From Halicephalobus mephisto (lineage: Eukaryota > Nematoda > Chromadorea > Rhabditida > Panagrolaimidae), in contig SWDT01000224.1 of the NCBI GenBank assembly GCA_009193035.1, positions 62,001 through 126,000 on the forward strand: a stretch of 64,000 nucleotides of DNA, in the 5' to 3' direction. The notes beneath the pieces were generated by a model, which was not told the DNA's origin, did not search any database, and was given only the letters and a program-made list of their open reading frames with translations. Of this stretch, positions 57,460 to 64,000 are shown piece after piece. Position 1 is the first letter of the stretch. Each line of letters starts with the position of its first letter. The translations under genes and the position numbers were made by a program.

Positions 57460-58263
57460 TTATTTATCAGGAACACTTCCAGCATGACTCTCAATTCTAT
57501 CAACGAGGCCAAATTCCTTGGCTTCTGTAGCACTCATGAAACGATCACGATCCAAGGCTTCGTAAATGGCATCGACACTTTGGCCTGTATGAGAAGCATA
57601 AATTTCATTAAGTCGTTGACGGAGACGTTTGATTTCCTCCGCTCTAATCAAAATATCTGATGCCGTGCCCTGAAAAGTGTGTAACCAGGGAAACCAGCTT
57701 GGAAAAGACTACCTGAGCTCCACCGGAAGGTTGGTGGACCATGATGCGGGAATTCGGGAGAGCCGTTCTCATGCCTTTCTCTCCGGCAGCCAGAAGCAGA
57801 CTACCCATCGAGGAAGCTTGTCCAATACACCAAGTAGCCACAGGAGCGCTGATGTACTGCATAGTGTCGTAGATTCCCAGACCTGCCGTCACACTTCCAC
57901 CTAGAATCCCAAAGTTGCAAATGATTCAGACACTCAATCTTACCAGGGCAGTTGATGTACATGTGGATTGGATTTTTGCTAGAATCACTTTGGAGGAATA
58001 ATAATTGAGCAATGATAGCCGCTGCAGAGTGGTCATCGATCTGAAATAAAATTGAGTTACGAATTTTAGGTACGACTTGCCGGCGTCATAACACAGACGA
58101 TTCTGTCCTTGAGCAATCTGGAGTAGATATCGTAAACCCGTTCAGTTCTTCCGTCGTTATCGATAACCAGAGGGATCCCTATGTGCTTAGGAGAAGAAAT
58201 ATGAAACGATCGCTGAACGGATCTGGATGTTAGTCTGCTGAGAAGACAACTTGTTCTGAGCAT
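57460..58263 (-). CDS. clpp-1: Mitochondrial ClpP protease subunit
   Basis: Exons 58263-58081, 58040-57944, 57900-57713 and 57669-57460 give 225 aa. A basic mitochondrial presequence ([20 protein letters not shown]) precedes the ClpP fold: [40 protein letters not shown], catalytic Ser in [14 protein letters not shown], catalytic His in [12 protein letters not shown], and Asp in [11 protein letters not shown]; it ends [14 protein letters not shown]. It forms the tetradecameric matrix protease with CLPX and is required for the mitochondrial unfolded-protein response in C. elegans. Intron 1 is a 40-bp GC-AG intron (CCG|gcaagt); a GT alternative four bases on would break the frame. It is divergent from the next gene over 128 bp. 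Confidence 0.96.
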
Positions 58264-58391
58264 CTAAAAACAAGAGTTCATATATCGATTTCATTAAACC
58301 ACCTTGCAATTATATATAAAAAACGAGAAAAATAAAATCCAAGGAAGTTTAAACAAGTTAAAGAAGAAAAAAACGAAAACAGATCTCGAGA

Positions 58392-59474
58392 ATGACTTCA
58401 AGCAAAAATTCAAAAACCGCAGCATGCAGAAAAATCGCAGCCGTTGATGGAATGTAAGTATAAGGAAAATATCTAATGTAATTCACAACTGGGAAAGAGG
58501 TACTTAACGCTGAAATGATCAACAAAAACAAATCAAAGCAACAGCAGAAACCGAGGTCAAATCAATAACTTTGACCGTTTTTAACTTCTTCTAAGAGGCA
58601 AACTCAATGATTGACCAGTTTCAACATTGTCCACTCGCACTGACTCTTAATAACTTTGTATTTGCTCCGAGTTCTCTCGCCCCTGACACCCTTGGTTCTA
58701 ATTTTTAATATTACAATTTTCAGCGTTCGTGATCGTTGTCTCGAGAGACAGCCGGATCTGACAAATCAGGAGGTAATGAAGCAAGTTGTCAAGGACGAAT
58801 ATTCCCACGGAACCCCTGCCGGACGCAAATTGTTTTTTGATGACGTAAGTTTTCACTTTTATTACCATCAAATCGCCTTTGGCCATGATCACCAGACACC
58901 AAACCATGGTAGTAAATTTCACCACAATTTTAATTGTTTTAAAATTTTTGAAATATTGTTGGATGTTATTTATTTTTCAAATTAATGAACAGAATAGTGA
59001 TGGAAGTATGGTAGATATCCAGAGTCTGTGATTTATTAGTACTTTTTTCTATCCCTTGCGAGCAAACTCTTTCGCGCGGTCCTTGACTGGCAATTTTACG
59101 AGTGAAATGGCAAATCTGGCTAATCAGTGAATTTTCTCTCACAATTTGTTTATTTAATTTTTGATTTTTTATAATATTTAAAATCATGTAATTCTTATAA
59201 ATGTCCAAAATCATATATAATTTCTCCAAAATGTTCGAAATTACACAAAATGATACTGTGTTTCTCAATGTTTGATCCGTAGGAAATGAAAGATGAATAG
59301 GTTATCCAGATCGGGATAATCTTTTTCAATGTTATCCGAATTTCTTTTATCTGGCATGAAAATCGTTTTCAGCTCTGCCGTCAGTTACTCAAGAAGATAG
59401 AAGGCCCACAGTTCAAAGACAGAGCAACTTATCAGCGGATATACGTCCGACCGCCTTACAGGAAATATTTCTAA
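58392..59474 (+). CDS. Small unrecognised protein, 94 aa
   Basis: Exons 58392-58453, 58724-58844 and 59373-59474 join in phase. The protein is basic and helical without signal peptide: SSKNSKTAACRKIAAVDGIV, RDRCLERQPDLTNQEVMKQV, DEYSHGTPAGRKLFFDDLCR, ending RATYQRIYVRPPYRKYF. The dense Arg/Lys content and divergent promoter with clpp-1 suggest a small mitochondrial or RNP component, but that is a guess. No family is recognised. Confidence 0.72.
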
Positions 59475-59624
59475 AATAGATCCGATATTGTTGAAAATTA
59501 TTTTGTTTTATTATGAAAACGGTTTATTTTTGAGCGTGTAAATCATTGATTATTTAATTCCTAAGTTTACTGGTTAATTTACCTTTATTTTTTGTTTTAT
59601 TCAATTTCATAATTTAAATTTTAG

Positions 59625-60089
59625 ATGTTTTTTTGCAATAGTATCACAGTCACTATCCTTGCCGTTTTAGTTTGTTTCACTTTTGGTATGTTTTTGGTTT
59701 TTTGTTTTCATATTTTGTGCATTTTAGGTCAGTTTAACATCCCTCTCCCGTTCGGTGGCCTTAGTTTCGATAAAAAACCCGATGGACAAGTAGAATTTGG
59801 AGTAAATCAAAATGTGAACATCCTTGGTTGGGGCGGTAATCGTGGAATCAAGTTCACCGGAGGCAATGGGACCTTCCAGACCGAAACTGAAGGAGGAGTT
59901 CTTGCTAATGGAACCAACTTTGGCGCCAATTCTACCTTCGGAATCGACAAGGAGAAAGGAGTTCAGCTGGATAGTGACTTGAATGTGGGAAACGACACGG
60001 TCAAAGGTGGTGTTGGAAAAGAAAGTTCATTCATCAGTGGTCTTGCCGATTTGATCAAGAAGAAATCCAAGAATAACAAGAACGATTAA
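59625..60089 (+). CDS. Gly/Asn-rich secreted protein, tandem paralogue 1
   Basis: Exons 59625-59685 and 59728-60089 give 140 aa. Signal peptide (ITVTILAVLVCFTFG) then GQFNIPLPFGGLSFDKKPDG, VEFGVNQNVNILGWGGNRGI, FQTETEGGVLANGTNFGANS, a beta-rich Gly pattern, and a Lys-rich tail (LIKKKSKNNKND). Residues align one for one with the next gene (EFG...N(I/V)...GFGG...F.....F.T...GG.L..G). Function unknown, extracellular. Confidence 0.75.
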   Translation: MFFCNSITVTILAVLVCFTFGMFLVFCFHILCILGQFNIPLPFGGLSFDKKPDGQVEFGVNQNVNILGWGGNRGIKFTGGNGTFQTETEGGVLANGTNFGANSTFGIDKEKGVQLDSDLNVGNDTVKGGVGKESSFISGLADLIKKKSKNNKND

Positions 60090-60409
60090 TGGCCTTCTGA
60101 ATGGATTCTGATTATGTACGTTTTGTGGAATTTCTGTGTTTTTATGCTGCAAATTCTATGAATTTACGTTTTATAAAAACCCGTCGTTTCCTTAAAGTGG
60201 AACCGTTGCTTGTTTTCGATTTTATTGTTTGAGAGGAGTTGTGAGAGGATATGATCCAAAAAATTCTTTTAATCGGCCAAGCGGGAGACGAGTGTCCTGG
60301 AAACCAGTTGTCGGAATAGATGAATCACGCATCTTCCTTGTTTCCTTGCCCTACGCCCATTTTTGATCACCATAAATTCGACAAGTTCAGTTTTCAGATT
60401 ATCCCAAAG

Positions 60410-61269
60410 ATGAAGTATTTTATTTTTTTCTTTATTCAAGTTGGATACATTTCTGGACAGATCAACTTGGGGACTTTGAATTTGAACAGGAATCAAAACG
60501 GAGATTTGGAATTCGGACTCGGTCAAGCGGCAAATGTAAGTGTTTTGAATCTGCTTCTCGTTGATCGTGCCTGGAGCAAGGTCAGCTTTAAGAGAGGTCA
60601 ATGAGATAGGTCTTTTATGAAAACCTTACTGAAGAAGTCTGAAATAAAGGTCTTTCGACCAGGAATCGAACCTGAGTCTCGCGGGTGACAGTCGTGTGCA
60701 CTAACCACTAAGCTACCAAGAAACCTATTAGTCTCATTATATTTCCTTTTATTTTTTCTTTTCAGATCTTTGGTTTCGGTGGTGATCGTGAAATTGCCTT
60801 CACAGCTGGTCCAGGGAAATTTGACACCCAACTAGGGGGAGGGGCTCTTATTGGAGGAGAAAGACTCGGACTCGATGGAGGAGTCGGAGTTAGGGAAGGA
60901 CAAAGCCTTAATCTCGGATCTAACCTCAAGTTCGGGAACGCCCCTCCTAATACGAACGATCCGGCGGGGCAGCTGAACACTTTTATCAACAACGTAGGAT
61001 ACTTCTTCCAGAGATTCATGCCGCCTCCGATCCCACCATCCCCTCCTCCCCCAGTAGCACCCCCGACGTTCGGGTCCATCGGAGTCCACTCTGGGGAATT
61101 CGTCGATCCAGAAACTCCTACACTCATCCCAGAAACAGTCCAGAGACCTGAAAGGACAAGAGTCACAACAGAAGGAAGACGACGTCACGGCCCTCCCGTC
61201 CCCGAAGGTCTGGCTTCCATCGGGGAAATCAGCGATCACGACGCCGATCGTCTTGCAGATCTCCAATAA
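60410..61269 (+). CDS. Gly-rich secreted protein, tandem paralogue 2 with Pro-rich C-terminus
   Basis: Exons 60410-60535 and 60766-61269 give 209 aa. Signal peptide (KYFIFFFIQVGYISG) then INLGTLNLNRNQNGDLEFGL, IFGFGGDREIAFTAGPGKFD, GGALIGGERLGLDGGVGVRE, paralogous to the preceding gene, followed by an added Pro-rich run (MPPPIPPSPPPPVAPPTFG) and a polar tail with RRRHGPP. Its intron sits at the same place relative to the Gly domain as expected for a duplicate but is longer and carries a tRNA-like element. The start ATG follows a ttttcag acceptor. Confidence 0.78.
60655..60727 (-). other. tRNA-Asp-like element in an intron
   Basis: Minus strand: TTCTTGGTAGCTTAGTGGTT (A box), CTGTCAC in anticodon-loop position (GUC, Asp), GAGACTCAGGTTCGATTCCT (B box perfect). 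Stems are imperfect and acceptor ends unpaired, so a pseudogene or SINE-like element rather than a working tRNA. Leader shared with 14511-14585. Confidence 0.5.
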
Positions 61270-61363
61270 TCATTTTATTTTATTGCATCAAGTTAATAAA
61301 ATTACTATATTTACACTAGAAGGAATGCAGAATTATTGCAATAACCAGTGAATTTAAAAATAG

Positions 61364-64000
61364 TTAATTATTGTAATTTCTGAAGTTCTGATGACCAGGA
61401 CGTTCGTTGTTTGGATATCTTCTTTGATGACGTTGATTGGATCCGTCTGGTTTGTCTTTCAGTTTTTCTCTAACTTCACTACTGAGGGTTTCGTGTCGGC
61501 GCAAAAAGTCATCCAGCTTCAGAAAAACACTCTTCAAGATTTGGTGGAATCCCTGGCCTGCGAAGTAGATCCTGTTAGCTTGGACCATCAACTTACGAGC
61601 CCCATTCAGCATCGACATGAATTCAACATCCGAAACTTCTTGTTCTCTGGAATTGTGTCCACTGTAATTCAATCTAGCCTTCCAATCTTCGATCTTGTCG
61701 AAAGTTTCGCTCTCGAATCCTTGCAGAAACAAACGACCCACATCGTCGTCATCTATCTTGTTGAGTCTGAATTTTCTATTGTTTGTTTCTTCGAAATCCT
61801 TCATAAAATGAACCATCATTTCGCCCAAGACCAAAATACGCTGAACATCGATCATTTCTGAAAATGCATAAAAAGTAAAAAATAACTACAGTATGGTTTG
61901 GGATTTTAGAATTATTACTTTGACTTTAGCCTATTATACAGTAATAAGAAGATACTGTAAATTATTAAAATCTTCTCAGTAAAATCTACAGTAAGCTATT
62001 GAAAAATTCTGTATACTGTATATCTCAGAAGTTACAACAGAAAATTTGAAATTTTTCTTCACAAAAATAATTGAATTTAAAATTTCAGAAAATTTTTATT
62101 TTCTGTCATGACTTCTGAAACATACAGTATACAGTAATTTCCGATAACTTAAACTGTAGACCTTGTCGAGAAGACTTTGATAATCTACAGTATCTTCCTG
62201 TTACTGTATAACGACCCGGATTAAAAGTAATACTTCTAAAATTCCAAACCATACTGTAGAATCTTTACCTTGTACAGAAATTGAACAAAATTGTTCAAAA
62301 ATAGGATTCTGATTCAGTTTGTTCCCTAGGGCATAGTACAGTCTTCCGACATTACTGGTAAAAAGTTTGCTGATGTCGATTTTGTAGTACTTTTTGACTT
62401 TTTGAATCTTGTAATACCCGACTTTGGACACAAGTTCCAAAAAGTCCTTCTCCATAGGGTACGTGGAAGTGATGCCTACCATCAACTCGTCCGGTACAGT
62501 ACTGGCGATTAAGACCAATTCGAAGAAATACTCTAAATATTTCTCATAAGAAGGTTCTTCGTCATTCATGATACAGATGAAATTGTTGATTTTGTCCTTT
62601 GGGACTGTTTTATAGATTGATAGCGGTATTTCGTATTTGCATTCGTGGAGGTTCAGAATGTGGAAAGCAGCGTACCGGAAAGCCCAGTTTTGCTGCCCCC
62701 CGATGACCCGCATGGCCTGAGTGCAGGTCACATTCAGGCCCTGATCTGAAGAGTCCCACAGGTGATTATGATTAAGAAATCTAATTTACCCGTGAAATCA
62801 CCACCCATTAATGAAAGCCATCCAGAAATAGTAACATTGTCCAGTTTTTTCTGGGCTTTGCCGAACTTTTCCAAAAGAAACGGGATAAACTGGTAAGGAT
62901 TGGAGTAGTCATCGGCATTGAGGTTCCATTCAATTCTCTCCCGCGGCTCTTCGAACAGTCTCTTAATAGTGTAGACGTAAGCCTGGATCCCCTCGTTGAT
63001 AAACTGGCCGGATAAAATTAGCACCTCAGTAGGGGTCGCTAATGGATAAGCAACTCTATCTACCGTACTTAAATACAGAATATCGGCAAGCTTCGCAGAA
63101 ACACTCCCGTCACCCTTATTCTCCTCCATGATTAGCTTGAATGCAGCCAGAAATATCCGGCACTTTCGAGGGCTTTCGGTTTCAGATTCGGGCTGTTCTA
63201 AGAAAGTAAACTTACTAAGAATCTGAAAAAATTACAAAATAAATACCATACTACCGTAGAAATTAAAATGAATATTATTGCGAAATTGTTTCAACGCGAA
63301 TTTCTAGTGGTTTTTAGAAACTAAAGTGGCCTAAAATTTTACTTTTTCGTAACGATGATTTCGAAATTACTTTTTTTAAATTCTTCTTGAATCTAGAAAT
63401 TTTTGAATCGGAGTATATGGGGTGTGGAACGTCTTCTCCACCTTCAAGAGTCAGCAATTATATATGAAAGTATCAATAAAGATCTCACAAATCACAACTA
63501 CCCCGAAGTACCCCATCGAAGCGGGTTGCTGTGCTTATTTTATATTTTCAAAGTTACCTTCTTGAAAGGAAAGAAAAATTTCCATTCCGGGTGATCCGTA
63601 ATCATTTTTATAGCTACATACATTGTAGTTATTGGATTCAGCATAAGGAGCAAAGCGAAGTCGTTGAGTTCATCCTTACCATCCCCGTGCTTATAGAACA
63701 TTTCAACAATCACACTAGCACGAGTGTCAGTGTCGTAGAAATTACAATCAAGGAACTCGTTGGGGAAATTCTTGACTTGCTCAGAATTCCAGAAAGCAAG
63801 TACTGCTTGATCACGGTCGTTGAGGGAGTTGAATGTGTGTTTGACAAATTCGAGAATACAAAGTTTATTTGCAGCATCTAATTCCTTAAAATAATCGAAA
63901 AGAACTGTAGATTTAATAAATCCTTCGTAACCAGGAACACAAGTCGGAGCATTTTTCAAGTATTCCGTGGTTCTGGAGTTGTCAAAATCCTTCTCGATGA
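61364..64000 (-). CDS. Large unrecognised nematode protein, partial (N-terminus beyond window end)
   Basis: Exons 64000(continuing)-63558, 63222-62790, 62745-62269 and 61857-61364 join in phase, about 615 residues visible. The protein is helical with repeated aromatic-rich helices: GFIKSTVLFDYFKELDAANK, ALLLMLNPITTMYVAIKMIT, FIPFLLEKFGKAQKKLDNVT, SYEKYLEYFFELVLIASTVP, VLGEMMVHFMKDFEETNNRK, ending in a basic Asn/Arg/His-rich tail (QRRYPNNERPGHQNFRNYNN). No signal peptide or known domain can be named from what is visible. The intron 61858-62268 carries the second 337-bp foldback, and intron 63223-63557 is a family A copy. Confidence 0.75.
61905..62240. mobile_element. 337-bp foldback MITE, copy 2
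   Basis: Same orientation as copy 1 (43862-44198), from ttttagaattattactttga to aaaagtaatacttctaaa. The differences are scattered single bases. Again inside an intron of a minus-strand gene. Confidence 0.88.
63270..63540 (-). repeat. Interspersed family A copy, reverse orientation
   Basis: Begins with the core attgtttcaacgcgaatttc, then actaaagtggcctaaaattt, accttcaagagtcagcaatt, tatgaaagtatcaataaaga, and ends aactaccccgaagtacccca. Occupies most of the intron 63223-63557 and gives the most complete view of the distal half of the family. Confidence 0.78.

Noticed and set aside
60655..60727. Functional tRNA-Asp gene
   Set aside because: B box and anticodon loop are good but the acceptor stem and anticodon stem do not pair, and a diverged relative with the same leader exists at 14.5 kb.
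61391..61861. 156-codon plus-strand open frame
   Set aside because: Antisense to the last exon of the large minus-strand gene, which has in-phase upstream exons.

Overview
This is AT-rich nuclear DNA from a Caenorhabditis-type nematode. The evidence is short introns (about 40-60 bp) with TTTCAG-like acceptors, trans-splice-like acceptors just before several ATGs, chemoreceptor (sre-type) genes, and a complete two-DM-domain mab-3. Several recognised genes (mab-3, pno-1, rpl-37, bcs-1, pas-7, clpp-1) lie, as far as I recall, on C. elegans chromosome II, so the window is probably a syntenic block. All gene models were built by hand from reading frame, splice sites and intron phase; every complete model is a multiple of three with matching phases.

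Layout. 1-1894: 5' part of a Cys-loop anion-channel gene on the minus strand, running off the left edge. 4017-7728: a let-767/stdh-type steroid dehydrogenase (-) and a PGAP2-like GPI-remodelling gene (+) whose third intron is a large hairpin. 7.7-15.7 kb: a gene-poor stretch of minisatellites upstream of mab-3 (+, 15723-17829). 18-27 kb: a dense housekeeping cluster: PNO1 and TBL3/UTP13 (-, operon-like, both small-subunit ribosome biogenesis), rpl-37 (+), bcs-1 (-), pas-7 (+) and a carbohydrate sulfotransferase (-).

28-49 kb is accessory: a novel small protein, a TSP1-like secreted protein, an sre receptor with an extra sre fragment upstream, a BS69-type MYND protein, a proline-rich PAN-like secreted protein, three further secreted proteins, a decayed gene nested in an intron and a seven-TM receptor. 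49-59 kb: EEF1AKMT1-like methyltransferase, DHRS1-like reductase, TTC36, a TBC1D15/17-type Rab-GAP, clpp-1 and an unrecognised small conserved-looking gene. 59-64 kb: two tandem paralogous Gly-rich secreted proteins and a large unrecognised gene leaving the right edge.

Repeats shape the window. One interspersed family, carrying the motif 'ttcgcgtcgggaccatttcg', recurs about ten times in introns and intergenic DNA. A second family carries 'ggtcccgaaacgaaa'. Two near-identical 337-bp foldback elements sit in introns 18 kb apart, and a near-identical 145-bp repeat pair lies inverted 19 kb apart. Three tRNA-like elements are degenerate. Two introns use GC-AG splice sites. I see no large new multi-gene system; the most interesting items are the hairpin elements, the mab-3 upstream region, the sre duplication and the novel secreted genes.
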